Source: Anaerolineaceae bacterium UBA4775
GTDB taxonomy: Bacteria > Chloroflexota > Anaerolineae > Anaerolineales > Anaerolineaceae
Reading direction: 5' to 3'
Assembly: GCA_002403205.1 (NCBI GenBank)
Contig: DHHJ01000022.1
Coordinates: forward strand, 25,954 to 89,953
Length of the DNA: 64,000 bases
Positions 26,531-34,722 of the stretch are shown in pieces. How positions within the stretch are numbered: the stretch's first letter is position 1; every line of letters starts with the position of its first letter. The notes beneath the pieces were generated by a model. It saw only the letters and a list, made by a program, of their open reading frames with translations, was not told the DNA's origin and searched no databases. A program made the translations under genes and the position numbers.

Positions 26531-26568
26531 GTAAACAAAACAGCCACCCTGTTTGTTGGGTGGCTGTT
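26531..26568 (-). terminator. Terminator or attenuator hairpin in the livK leader
   Basis: Read on the minus strand, AACAGCCACCC pairs perfectly over 11 bp with GGGTGGCTGTT around AACAAACA, followed by TTGTTTAC. It lies about 110 bases upstream of livK. It either ends transcripts from the DUF711 unit or, if the liv promoter is upstream, acts as an attenuator. Confidence 0.65.
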
Positions 26569-26737
26569 CGTAATTTCTGGTTTTGGATTTCTGATTCTCC
26601 CAGAGCTTAGGTTAAACCATCCCAACTGAGTCCAATTGGAAAACGGTATACCAATAGTGCGTAATGAGGATAATGACAATCATAGTAACAAGAACATCCA
26701 ACTCTGCGTCTCTGAGATTGATTAATTTTGCCGATTG

Positions 26738-26832
26738 TAACAGATAGTAACAGATGCCTTATTAAGATTGGTAGAAAGAAATGTTAACGTACACTTAACG
26801 ATAAGGGGATGAATATAACAGTGGAATAACAG
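26738..26832. repeat. Phased TAACAG direct repeats
   Basis: TAACAG occurs at 26738 and 26748 (within GTAACAGATA and GTAACAGATG) and again at 26816 and 26827. The members of each pair are 10 or 11 bases apart, one turn of the helix. This suggests a regulator binding one face of the DNA upstream of liv. Confidence 0.4.
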
Positions 26833-26959
26833 ATATTGTGAAACTCTTCCCTATTATAACGAATGCTTTCATTTTTTTGCAAGCCTGTTTTTGCATTTAT
26901 CTACGTGCCGCTGCCGTTGCCCGGGGGTTAATCGCAGCACCGGCATTGACCTGCAGGAT

Positions 26960-28177
26960 TTATTCGGCAGTCTGCCTGGGGAACAGGCTGAAGGTCTCAT
27001 CTCCCGCAAATGGCCCGGTGAGGGGTTCGGCTGGCAGCGCCAGCACCCTACTGTTGGCGAAGAATTCAAAGTCAAAACCGGTCTGTTCGCCAGCTGTCTT
27101 CCCGGGGATGGGCATCAAACGGGCAGTGAGGGGTTTATCCAATCTCAGGGATAGGGCAGCCAGGTCGAGCAGGACGGCGGAAAGCTGCTCTACGCTGGTA
27201 TCCCCCGGGAGGGGCAGGGTGTCAAGCCCGGTGCCGCACACGGCAGAATACATCAGCAGGTCGGTGATGCTCAACACACCCTGCGCACCCCGTTGTGCCA
27301 GGGTCGAATCCTCCAGCAAGGGGAGCATTATGCCATTGAAGCCCGTGCGCTGGTAGACAGCTCGGTCGAGGGTGTCGGTCAGGAAGGCGGCTGCGGCCAG
27401 GCTGCCAGAGAGGCCGAAGGCAGGAAGCCCCAATTGCTCAAGCGCATTACCAAGGGAGATCTCCGGCTCAGGGAAAGGAGCCAGGGTAAAGTCGAGCCCT
27501 TTGAATTGCATCTGGTAGGCATCAGCCAATTGCTGGCCGATGTTCTGCAGGGTTTTGGCATGGGTCTCAACCGCCTGGATCAGTGCCTCCTGTGCGGACT
27601 GCAAGGTTGGGGCGCCCGTGAAGGCACTCACCGCCAGGTCTGCTGCTTCGAGGGCCAGGGCGAAGGCGGGTGTTTTCCCATGGTGGTACGCCGCAGGGAA
27701 AAAAGGCGCCCAGGGCGGCACATTTGCCAGCGCGGCAAAGCGCAGGTTGGCAAAGCCGTTTTCTTCCAGGCGGGCTGCCTGGTGAATCACTTCTGCGCAG
27801 GCGCGCACCGCAGGAAGGCTGACCTCCCGGTGAGGTGTGGTGAGATGCCCGCTGAGGAACAGGTCACCAGAATGGGCTAAAAGGTCAGGAATGATCGGGT
27901 AGCTTTCCGGTATGCTCGTCAAGGTCGGCCCCAGGGCGACATATTCAAACCCCTCGCTATGCGCCAGGACTTCAATCCGGGCTGCGGCTTGCGCGTAGTC
28001 TTGCGGAGTGAGGAATTCAGGGAAGGGCGGCGTGGCCAGGCGCACAGTCTGGACAGGGTATCCACCCTGGGTGAAGGCGTGTCTGGCGTGTCTGGCGAAG
28101 GTACCTGCTTTCCCGAGCACCAGCTCGCTGATCGGCCAGCGGGGATGGACAAAGCATGTGATCGATCGGATGCGCAT
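26960..28177 (-). CDS. DUF711 family protein
   Basis: A 405-residue protein. I assign it to DUF711 from its start (MRIRSITCFVHPRWP), the TSIPESYPIIPDLLAHSGDLF region, GFANLRFAALANVPPWAPFF, the DFTLAPFPEPEISLGNALEQL region and the end PIPGKTAGEQTGFDFEF. DUF711 proteins are found in archaea, Firmicutes and Chloroflexota; distant similarity to glycyl-radical-type folds has been noted, but no function is established. It starts three bases after the stop of the rRNA methyltransferase gene, so they form an operon. Confidence 0.8.
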   Translation of the reverse strand: MRIRSITCFVHPRWPISELVLGKAGTFARHARHAFTQGGYPVQTVRLATPPFPEFLTPQDYAQAAARIEVLAHSEGFEYVALGPTLTSIPESYPIIPDLLAHSGDLFLSGHLTTPHREVSLPAVRACAEVIHQAARLEENGFANLRFAALANVPPWAPFFPAAYHHGKTPAFALALEAADLAVSAFTGAPTLQSAQEALIQAVETHAKTLQNIGQQLADAYQMQFKGLDFTLAPFPEPEISLGNALEQLGLPAFGLSGSLAAAAFLTDTLDRAVYQRTGFNGIMLPLLEDSTLAQRGAQGVLSITDLLMYSAVCGTGLDTLPLPGDTSVEQLSAVLLDLAALSLRLDKPLTARLMPIPGKTAGEQTGFDFEFFANSRVLALPAEPLTGPFAGDETFSLFPRQTAE

Positions 28178-28180
28178 AAT

Positions 28181-28969
28181 CTATGTTTCCTTGCGGATTG
28201 AGTATCTCTGCCGCATGACTTCAGCCATGAGGATACCTGCAGCCACAGCCGCGTTGAGTGATTCCGCCCGGCCAGCCATGGGGATGGTTACCCGCTGGGT
28301 AGCGATCTGTGCGCCCATCGGGCTGGCGCCGAAGGCTTCACTGCCGATCAGCACAGCGCAAGGCTGAACCAGGTCAACCTCCCAAAGCGGGATAAGTGCA
28401 TTTGAATCAGCCAAGAAAATGGGCAATCCCTTCAGGTAAGCATGGATCTCATGCCAGGGTGTGTGCTGAATCGGGAGATGAAAATGCGCACCCATGCCCG
28501 CCCGGAGGACCTTGGGAGAGAACGCGTCCACGGTGCCAGGGCTCAGCACAACCGCATCGGCACCGGCAGCCTCTGCCGTTCTGAGAATGGCGCCCAGGTT
28601 GCCCGGGTCGCGGATCTGATCGGCGAGGACGACGAAGGTCGGGGAGGGCGGCAGGGGCAGCGGCATGAGGTTGAGCACCGCCAAAATGCCCTGGGGCGTC
28701 TCTGTATCGCTGATCTCTGCCATCAGCCCTGCGGCTATCTCGTAGGCCTCCACGCCTGAAGGGGCTGGCGTACCCTCGATCAAGGTTTTGCCCCGCTTGG
28801 AGAGGGTTTGATCGTAAAGGATGAATTCCACTGGCCATTGCGAAGCAACGGCCTCCTCGACCAAGCGTACGCCTTCAACCACAAATGCGTCCTGCTTTTT
28901 TCTCTGGCGGGTTTGTGTTTGCAGAACACGCACGCGTTTGATCTTGGGGTTGCTGGCTGAGGTGATCAC
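28181..28969 (-). CDS. TrmH/SpoU-family RNA 2'-O-methyltransferase
   Basis: A 262-residue SPOUT methyltransferase. The N-terminus (SASNPKIKRVRVLQTQTRQR, then FVVEGVRLVEEA) is the RNA substrate-binding domain. The knotted catalytic domain has motif 1 DQIRDPGNLGAILRTAEAAG, motif 2 VLIGSEAFG and motif 3 IPMAGRAESLNAAVAAGI. It should methylate a ribose in rRNA or tRNA using S-adenosylmethionine. The window has a second member at 39534 (RlmB-like). The target nucleotide cannot be told. Confidence 0.92.
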   Translation of the reverse strand: MITSASNPKIKRVRVLQTQTRQRKKQDAFVVEGVRLVEEAVASQWPVEFILYDQTLSKRGKTLIEGTPAPSGVEAYEIAAGLMAEISDTETPQGILAVLNLMPLPLPPSPTFVVLADQIRDPGNLGAILRTAEAAGADAVVLSPGTVDAFSPKVLRAGMGAHFHLPIQHTPWHEIHAYLKGLPIFLADSNALIPLWEVDLVQPCAVLIGSEAFGASPMGAQIATQRVTIPMAGRAESLNAAVAAGILMAEVMRQRYSIRKET

Positions 28970-29096
28970 CTGGTTTTGATCCTTCTGTGCTTGCAGGTGA
29001 TGTTAACACCTGCCGGTTATTGCATGGTTACTATTGTATCGGATAATGATTGGGCGTGGGGGGCAATTCGAGTTGGCCCTGCCAGTAGATGGCCTT

Positions 29097-29657
29097 TTAC
29101 CAGTGGCATTCTGTGCGTATGGTTCCTGCGGGGGTGATGCTCAGGATGCCAAATTGGGGATGGTACTGATTGTACTTGCACGGATATACCGCGCCGGGGT
29201 TGAAGAAGACCTGCCCGTTGACCCATTTGACGGTTTGATGATGGGTGTGGCCAAAGATGATCACATCAGCATCGGAATAGTCCTGGGCGAGGTGCTGATG
29301 ATAGCGTTCAAAAAGATAGCCATCACGCAGGGTGAGGTATTTGTCGAGCAGGTAGTGCCCCATGGACCGGTGACCGTGGCAGAGGATGATCCGGATGCCG
29401 TACGCAGTGAGTTGCACATGCCGCGCAAAGCGCTTTCCCAGCAGCCAATCTCGATTGCCCTGGACGATGGTGACGGGGGCGATTTCCTCCAGGGTGCGGA
29501 CTGGTTTGTCGGTGGCAGCATCGCCTGCGTGCAGAATGTGATCCACCTGGGCATCTGCCAGGCCACGCAGGACGGATGCCGGCAGGTGTTTTGCCCGATC
29601 CGGGATGAGGGTGTCTGAGATGACACCAAAGGTGAGTGGTTTGGCCTCACCTGGCAA
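29097..29657 (-). CDS. Metallophosphoesterase, MJ0936/YfcE-like
   Basis: A 186-residue phosphodiesterase-like protein. The dinuclear-metal motifs are present: LTFGVISDTLIPDR, ILHAGDA, VQGNRDW, CHGH and FGHTHHQ. The first motif is normally DxH; here it is DTL, so one metal-ligand His is replaced by Leu. I place the start at TTG 29657, overlapping the end of the MFS gene, because the fold begins about eight residues later; the frame stays open upstream only inside the MFS gene. Activity may be weak or altered. Confidence 0.82.
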   Translation of the reverse strand: MPGEAKPLTFGVISDTLIPDRAKHLPASVLRGLADAQVDHILHAGDAATDKPVRTLEEIAPVTIVQGNRDWLLGKRFARHVQLTAYGIRIILCHGHRSMGHYLLDKYLTLRDGYLFERYHQHLAQDYSDADVIIFGHTHHQTVKWVNGQVFFNPGAVYPCKYNQYHPQFGILSITPAGTIRTECHW

Positions 29658-30882
29658 AGGAGAGCTCTTTTTCTCCGGGGCGGAAGTATACCCAGGTGAG
29701 AAATATGGTGATGGCATACAGCAAGCCGGTGGTGATGAAGATGGGTTCAAACCCAAACCGGGTCTGGATAAAACCTGAGATGAAAATCCCGAAAGCCTGT
29801 CCCGTCTGCCAGCCTATTCCGCGCACACTGGCGATGGTGCCCCCTTCTTCAGGCTCGCTGACGAGCATGGCGTAATTATCCAGCAAGGGTGATGACATTT
29901 GCATCAAGACGGTTCTGAACAAGAGGCTGACCACTGCTACCCACAGGATGGGCGAGAACCCTAGCGAGAACAGGAAAAGCAGACTGGTCCCCTGGGTGGC
30001 GACGATCGGAATGATACGGCTGCGGGTGATCCTGACCAGCCAGGGTGAGATCAGTGAACCGATAAACACCAGCAAGGATGACAGGCTAAAAATGACACCG
30101 AGCAGGTTGTCCCCGATGTTAAATTTTCCCCGCAGGAACACATTTAAATACGGTATCAGCAATGAAGCGCCAAACCCCATAATGAGGTTTATGACCGCCA
30201 ACCTGCGTACGATTTTGCGAGCCGAAAGTTTGCGGATGATTTGTTGCAATGGGATGCGGGGGCGTTCGCTTTCGGCTTTATCTTTCTTTTCTCTGATCAG
30301 AAAAACCGGGATAAGGCTGGTGACAGCCAGCAGAATGCCTGCTGTAATGACCCACTGATAAGAGGACGCCGTGCCCTGGGTGATGCCCAGCCCGCGCTCG
30401 ATCAGCTCGGGCGCCTGGCCGGCGACCAGATTGCCGATGGTCGTCGCAACGGTCAGCAAGCCAAAGTTCAGGCTGAAGATGGTGGCCTGGTTTTCCTGTT
30501 TGCTGACGGCCATGATGAAAGGTGGTTGTGAAACGCGGTAGAGCATGAAACCCGCACCTTGAAGGAGGCCAAAGGCGAAGATCAGGGCGGGATTTGGCAG
30601 GCGGACCTGGAAAAACATGCCCAATAAACCAACACTGAGGCCGATCAGCATGCTAGCGCGCCGGCCGACTCGATCTGAGAAGAGCCCTAAGGGCAACCCC
30701 AACACCAAGGCGGCCAACGGTGTGGCAGAGCGGATCAAGCCGAGGAGGTCATTGTTCAGCCCCAAAGAGAGGATATAGAGGTTAAAAAACAGTTCCCACA
30801 CGCTGAAGGAAAATCCATACAGCAGTGTAGAGAGGAGGAAGAGTTTGGTGTTGCGGTTGAATTGTTTAAACATGAAAGTCAA
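29647..30882 (-). CDS. Major facilitator superfamily transporter
   Basis: A 411-residue transporter with 12 hydrophobic helices. The MFS signature between helices 2 and 3 is GLPLGLFSDRVGRRASMLIG. The halves are joined by a basic loop (REKKDKAESERPRIP). The start is TTG 30882 with GAGG five bases before it, or ATG 30873. The phosphoesterase gene overlaps its 3' end. The substrate is unknown; a drug or metabolite exporter is likely. Confidence 0.9.
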   Translation of the reverse strand: MTFMFKQFNRNTKLFLLSTLLYGFSFSVWELFFNLYILSLGLNNDLLGLIRSATPLAALVLGLPLGLFSDRVGRRASMLIGLSVGLLGMFFQVRLPNPALIFAFGLLQGAGFMLYRVSQPPFIMAVSKQENQATIFSLNFGLLTVATTIGNLVAGQAPELIERGLGITQGTASSYQWVITAGILLAVTSLIPVFLIREKKDKAESERPRIPLQQIIRKLSARKIVRRLAVINLIMGFGASLLIPYLNVFLRGKFNIGDNLLGVIFSLSSLLVFIGSLISPWLVRITRSRIIPIVATQGTSLLFLFSLGFSPILWVAVVSLLFRTVLMQMSSPLLDNYAMLVSEPEEGGTIASVRGIGWQTGQAFGIFISGFIQTRFGFEPIFITTGLLYAITIFLTWVYFRPGEKELSFAR

Positions 30883-30934
30883 TGAAACCTCGATAGAAGC
30901 ACGGTGTTGATTTTACCATGAGCCAGGAGGACAG

Positions 30935-30974
30935 AAAAAAGTGACACCTTGGGTAAATCCCTTCGATGTCACTT
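30935..30974 (-). terminator. Rho-independent terminator of the GNAT-MFS-GNAT operon
   Basis: On the minus strand AAGTGACA (30974-30967) pairs with TGTCACTT (30946-30939), with a 20-base loop, and TTTT follows. It lies 25 bases after the second acetyltransferase stop. Confidence 0.75.
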
Positions 30975-30998
30975 CTTGAGCGAGTAAGAATAAAACTT

Positions 30999-32000
30999 TT
31001 ACAGTGGCTTGCGGTAAGTGATAAAGGTCTTATCCTTTTTGTAGCCCAAACTCTGGTAGAGTTTCAAGGCGCCGTTGGGGTTGTTGGTATCAACACCCAG
31101 GCCGACCTCAGTCATCCCCAGGGCTTTGTGCATGTGCATGGAACGCACAATCAGGGCTTTGGCAATGCCGCACTGACGCCAGGGCTTACGGGTGGAGATG
31201 TTTTCAGTCCAGCCGCGCTGACGGCCATATTTTTCGTTGTAGTCGTGATTGATGAAGTTCATCACGCTGGAAACAACCTCATTACCATCCCAGGCGACCT
31301 GCCATAAGTCTGGCTGGAAGTATTTCGAACTGGCATAAGCCGTGTAGTGTTCCTCTTTTGGCTCTGCGTAGCCCCAGTGATCGCGGAAAGCCTCATTGGA
31401 AGCTTCCCAGATCTTTCGCTCTTCACCAGGCTTTACCGGACGGGCATCAATCCCATCGGGCAAATCGGCGGCGGGGATATCGTCAAGCGGCCGGGACATC
31501 TCGATGAAATAGCGCTCAGGCTGATAGCCAAGTGATTCCAAAGTGGCATTGAAGTGCGTTTTGAATTCATTGCTGTAGGTCTGCAAGAAGCGCTGGCTGT
31601 CTTGCGGATGAGTTTCAGCGATAGTTCGCAGGCGGTCCTCGCACCACTGGATGATGGCGCTTTCAATGCCCTGATCGCGCCATGCTGGGTGGATGTTCAC
31701 AAAATGCCCATAGATGCGGTCATCGGGATGTTCTTCCTGCCAGCTTTCCACCCGGGCATACGCGATGGTGTCCTCATCAATCTCTGCGAAGATCATGTCC
31801 TGATAGGGGTCGCTATTGGTCAGATACTCATAATCATGTTTGAGGTCTTCCAAGGTCTGACCGGATTGCTCCTGGTCTGCGTGGGAAGCCGCCTCGATAA
31901 TCGCCAGCATGGCTGGGAAATCTGCATCACCTGCAAATTTTCTGAAACTCAAGCCGGTGATATCGGGAGGTGATGGGAGCATGATGCGTGTCTTCTGCAT
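30999..32000 (-). CDS. Tandem GNAT acetyltransferase
   Basis: A 333-residue protein of two GNAT folds, as in MshD-like enzymes. The first (about residues 14-165) is degenerate (YGHFVNIHPAWRDQGIESAI). The second (about 170-333) has the acetyl-CoA motif A, STRKPWRQCGIAKALIVRSM, followed by LGVDTNNPNGALKLYQSLGY. GNAT enzymes acetylate amino groups of small molecules, antibiotics or proteins. AGGAG lies eight bases before the ATG. It is the last gene of an operon with an MFS transporter and a paralogous acetyltransferase, suggesting drug or metabolite modification plus export. Confidence 0.88.
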   Translation of the reverse strand: MQKTRIMLPSPPDITGLSFRKFAGDADFPAMLAIIEAASHADQEQSGQTLEDLKHDYEYLTNSDPYQDMIFAEIDEDTIAYARVESWQEEHPDDRIYGHFVNIHPAWRDQGIESAIIQWCEDRLRTIAETHPQDSQRFLQTYSNEFKTHFNATLESLGYQPERYFIEMSRPLDDIPAADLPDGIDARPVKPGEERKIWEASNEAFRDHWGYAEPKEEHYTAYASSKYFQPDLWQVAWDGNEVVSSVMNFINHDYNEKYGRQRGWTENISTRKPWRQCGIAKALIVRSMHMHKALGMTEVGLGVDTNNPNGALKLYQSLGYKKDKTFITYRKPL

Positions 32001-32002
32001 GG

Positions 32003-32209
32003 TTATTTCTCCTTAATATTAATTTTTTCTTTCGTCAGGTTAACAACTGCATGGGCGGGCGATGGACGCCCCCCACAGGCGAGGGTGTGGGGTTCATCTG
32101 GGTTGGTGCAAACCTCACATTGTTCTCGGGAACAATACCAACCCGGACGGTCAACCCACCCCTGTTCTGCTTCGCCCTCCCATGCAGGCCATACTACAAA
32201 AATCATCAT
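32003..32209 (-). CDS. Possible small Cys-containing ORF within a repeat element
   Basis: A 68-codon frame whose ATG sits just after the MFS stop (TAAGATG) and whose stop lies two bases before the next ATG. It has four Cys (WYCSREQCEVC and LACGG). However, most of it is the 141-bp inverted-repeat element at 32047-32187, which explains the sequence without a protein. I list it because the packing is tight, but think it is probably not a real gene. Confidence 0.22.
   Translation of the reverse strand: MMIFVVWPAWEGEAEQGWVDRPGWYCSREQCEVCTNPDEPHTLACGGRPSPAHAVVNLTKEKINIKEK
32047..32187. repeat. 141-bp element with 16-bp terminal inverted repeats and inner hairpins
   Basis: Arms CTGCATGGGCGGGCGA (32047-32062) and TCGCCCTCCCATGCAG (32172-32187) are complementary at 15 of 16 positions. 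Inside are two hairpins: CCCCACA/TGTGGGG (32071-32077 with 32086-32092) and a compound stem of 8+7 bp with an 11-base bulge (32100-32107 plus 32119-32125 with 32130-32136 plus 32137-32144, loop TCGG). It lies between the MFS and second GNAT genes. No target duplication is visible. It could be a MITE-like insertion or a structured RNA. Confidence 0.7.
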
Positions 32210-32210
32210 C

Positions 32211-33491
32211 TTATCCATTTTCCTGGTTCGTTGAATGGCCATTGGCCTGAGCTGCACGTTCCAGGTCACGTGCGCTCAATTTAAATTTCAGCCAGGCCGG
32301 GACCACTGTAAGCAGTGCGAAAACTGCAGTGATGTAAAATGGCGCCTGCGGGTTGATGGTCTTCCACAGGAAGGACCCGATGGCTGGCGCAGGCAGTGAA
32401 AAGATGCCAAGGCTGGCGTGGATCAACCCAAAGCCGGTGCCGAGTAAACGCTCGGGCAACACTTTGCTGAGCAGCGATTGGTAGGCTGGCGAGAGCAAGC
32501 CTACGCCGATCCCAAAGATCACCCACGAGCCGGCAAAACCAATGAAGGTGTCCACGTTGATGAACAACAGCAGCGCGATGAACTCCAGGAAAAAACCGCC
32601 CGCAATGGCAATCCGTTCACCGAATTTATCTGATAACCACCCCGCAGGGATGGTGGTGACCATCATGGCGATACCGAAAAACGAGTTCAACCAGCCGATC
32701 TGCTGTAAGCTCAAGCCTCCGATATCCTCAAGGTAGACCGGCATCAGGCGGAAGGACAACGAAAAGGCGATATCCCGCACGCCATCGGTGACCAGCAGCC
32801 AGGACAGCACGCCGCCAGCGACTGCAAGCCCAAGAATGGTTTTGAAGTTCAGCTTCAGGGTCTGCAATGAAAGCTTTTCCCGAGCGGTTTCAGCCCGACG
32901 TTTGCCAGCGACTTTAGCCAAAATGACCCGAATAACGGTCGCACAGATGTAAATTCCGGCCGCGACGGTCAGCATCCTGCGAAAGCCGTAGGTGTCTGCC
33001 AGCCAGCCGGCCAGGGGCGGCCCGATCACGGTCACAACCGTGTAGATCGTATCGGTAATCCCGTACACCTTGCCACGATGTTCTTCGGTGGTCTCTTCAG
33101 CGATGAAGGCGCCGAAACTGGGCCCGATCAATGAACGTGTTACAGCATTCAGCCCTTCGGTCAGGTAGAGCCACTGCCACGTGGGGACAAAAATCGGGCT
33201 GATGAAGGCGCCCAGGCCAATCAAACTGCCCAGGGCGACGCTTCTCAAACGGCCGATGGTATCGGAGATCCACCCGCCCAGCACCTGCAGTATCAGGGGG
33301 ACGATTTGCGACACGGTGAAGAAAATCCCGATTTGCATCACGTCAGCGCCGAGGTACCTCATGTAAAGGGGCAGCATGGTCATATACATCTCTGAGGCAA
33401 TGTTGGCAAAGACCATCGCCACCATAAAGACAATCAGCGTGTTGGAAAGGATGCGTTGATGTGTTGATTTAGATGTCTGTGTTAGTTCCAT
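32211..33491 (-). CDS. Major facilitator superfamily transporter (drug-efflux-like)
   Basis: A 426-residue transporter with 12 hydrophobic helices. The loop between helices 2 and 3 reads GGWISDTIGRLRSVALGS, and the matching loop in the second half is PAGWLSDKFGERIAIAGG. Helix 5 has GPPLAGWLADTYGFRRM, the motif C-like segment of exporters. It stands between two GNAT acetyltransferase genes in one minus-strand operon. Export of an acetylated or toxic small molecule is inferred from the neighbours; the substrate is not known. Confidence 0.92.
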   Translation of the reverse strand: MELTQTSKSTHQRILSNTLIVFMVAMVFANIASEMYMTMLPLYMRYLGADVMQIGIFFTVSQIVPLILQVLGGWISDTIGRLRSVALGSLIGLGAFISPIFVPTWQWLYLTEGLNAVTRSLIGPSFGAFIAEETTEEHRGKVYGITDTIYTVVTVIGPPLAGWLADTYGFRRMLTVAAGIYICATVIRVILAKVAGKRRAETAREKLSLQTLKLNFKTILGLAVAGGVLSWLLVTDGVRDIAFSLSFRLMPVYLEDIGGLSLQQIGWLNSFFGIAMMVTTIPAGWLSDKFGERIAIAGGFFLEFIALLLFINVDTFIGFAGSWVIFGIGVGLLSPAYQSLLSKVLPERLLGTGFGLIHASLGIFSLPAPAIGSFLWKTINPQAPFYITAVFALLTVVPAWLKFKLSARDLERAAQANGHSTNQENG

Positions 33492-33547
33492 AGTGATGTT
33501 CTAATCTTTCTTGTTATGTTCTGATAATTTGGCCCGGCTGCGTGCGT

Positions 33548-34546
33548 TCAATCGGTTGTCAGGTTGTTGCCTGGCCTCAGTTCCATTTCGTAGGAGTTAT
33601 ATTGTTTTGTCACGTGCATGCCGGCTTTTTCATACAGCCGGGTGGCGTTGGTCAGGCTGGCGGCATCCACTGCCAGACCAGCCCGCTGTGCCCCGCGGCG
33701 GTAAAAGTCATTAAAAGCCATCAGCAGCAGCGCCATCCCCAGTCCTTGACGCCGCCAGGGTTTGCGCACACATAACTGATTAACCCAGCCCATGTCCGGA
33801 TCTTCGACGGTCTTGGCTGAACTTCGGCACACACCAGCAATTTGGTCGCCAGATTTTGCCAGCAGCCATAGCGAGGGGTCGAAATCCGGGTCATTCTTGA
33901 TGTAATGCTGGTATTGGGCATAAACTTCATCAAAAGGCCGGTCCACGTGACCCCAGTGATCTTTGAAGCCGTCTTCAAGGGCCAGGATTGTGTCTCTGAG
34001 TTCTGAGTCCGGGTCCATGGGTTCAATCCGCATACCATCAGGGAGATTGGGCGCTGCACAGGGGTGTGTGAGGTCAATCTCCATGCGGAAGAAGTGCCTG
34101 ACCAGCTGGAATCCGTAGGCTTCCAGCGCCTTTTTGCGCCGAATGTCCTGGTTGGGTAAACCCTGGGACATGACCACCCGGGTTTCCGGCGGTGCCAGGC
34201 TGATCCGGCTCCGTGCGCAGGCTTCTGCCCAGGCGAGCATGTCGTGGTAATGGGCATCGTCCCAATGTTCAGGATGCATCACACCCCATACGTACTTCAC
34301 GACATGCGGCTGGGTCGTATCCCAAACTTCGATATAACCGACGATGTTGCCCTGGTCATCCTCAAGCACGCGGATCACCTCTTCGGGGTTGAGTCCAGGT
34401 GAGGTCCAGTCGATCATCATCTGGGTGAGGTCCGCATCGTCCCAGCCGAAGAGCGCCTGGGAACAGGCATTGAACAGGTTCACCACGGCTGGTGCGTCTG
34501 CCAGGGTAAACGGGCGGAATTTTAAGGCTGCGGTTGTCGTTTTCAT
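33548..34546 (-). CDS. Tandem GNAT acetyltransferase
   Basis: A 332-residue protein with two GNAT folds. The first (about residues 9-155) starts KFRPFTLADAPAVVNLFNAC and includes GNIVGYIEVWDT. The second (about 163-332) has motif A, LCVRKPWRRQGLGMALLLMA, with the RxxGxG pyrophosphate loop, then AASLTNATRLYEKAGM. It is similar in plan to the gene at 30999, so the operon holds two paralogues. It is the first gene after a leader with tandem terminators. GGAG lies about seven bases before the ATG. The acceptor substrate is unknown. Confidence 0.88.
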   Translation of the reverse strand: MKTTTAALKFRPFTLADAPAVVNLFNACSQALFGWDDADLTQMMIDWTSPGLNPEEVIRVLEDDQGNIVGYIEVWDTTQPHVVKYVWGVMHPEHWDDAHYHDMLAWAEACARSRISLAPPETRVVMSQGLPNQDIRRKKALEAYGFQLVRHFFRMEIDLTHPCAAPNLPDGMRIEPMDPDSELRDTILALEDGFKDHWGHVDRPFDEVYAQYQHYIKNDPDFDPSLWLLAKSGDQIAGVCRSSAKTVEDPDMGWVNQLCVRKPWRRQGLGMALLLMAFNDFYRRGAQRAGLAVDAASLTNATRLYEKAGMHVTKQYNSYEMELRPGNNLTTD

Positions 34547-34579
34547 TTCTTCTCCAAAAATTGCACTACTGATCTGGTC

Positions 34580-34611
34580 AAAAAACCACGGGTTGGTGAG
34601 GTCCCGTGGCT
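34580..34611 (-). terminator. Leader terminator 2 (attenuator)
   Basis: Minus strand: CCACGGG (34609-34603) pairs with CCCGTGG (34592-34586), then six T. It lies 34 bases before the GNAT start codon. Its 5' arm (with flanking bases AGCCACGGG) is also a perfect match for the 3' arm of terminator 1. Confidence 0.85.
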
Positions 34612-34658
34612 TTCAGAGGTTTTCTGGCTCTTTGTTGGCGTATGTTCTGTTTGAAAAC

Positions 34659-34692
34659 AAAAAAGCCACGGGCTTGGAGTTTGCCCGTGGCT
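34659..34692 (-). terminator. Leader terminator 1 (attenuator)
   Basis: Minus strand: AGCCACGGGC (34692-34683) pairs with GCCCGTGGCT (34673-34664) over 10 bp with a 9-base loop, then TTTTTGTTTT. It is a strong intrinsic terminator inside the leader of the GNAT-MFS-GNAT operon, 24 bases after the stop of a short leader ORF. Confidence 0.9.
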
Positions 34693-34704
34693 AAAATGCC
34701 GTAA

Positions 34705-34722
34705 ATTTAGGCTTGCCTAAAT
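34705..34722 (-). other. Small hairpin over the leader-ORF stop codon
   Basis: ATTTAGGC and GCCTAAAT form an 8-bp palindrome around AA on the minus strand. The TAG stop of the leader ORF lies inside the left arm, so a terminating ribosome would melt it. It could be a transcription pause hairpin. Confidence 0.5.

Larger units (their letters stand above)
26431..26959. other. Regulatory region upstream of the liv operon
   Basis: A gap of 529 bases between livK and the DUF711 gene, both on the minus strand. It contains a terminator-like hairpin (26531-26568), four copies of TAACAG in two helically phased pairs, and AT-rich sequence. ORFs in it have no coding character. The liv promoter must lie here, but I cannot fix its hexamers. 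Confidence 0.5.

Noticed and set aside
26539..26568. T-box-like AGGGTGG upstream of liv
   Set aside because: The conserved ACCGCG part and the specifier and antiterminator stems are missing; the motif is just one arm of a simple hairpin.
26838..27356. 172-codon ORF opposite the DUF711 gene
   Set aside because: It is a shadow of a well-supported gene, with codon use that fits the other strand.
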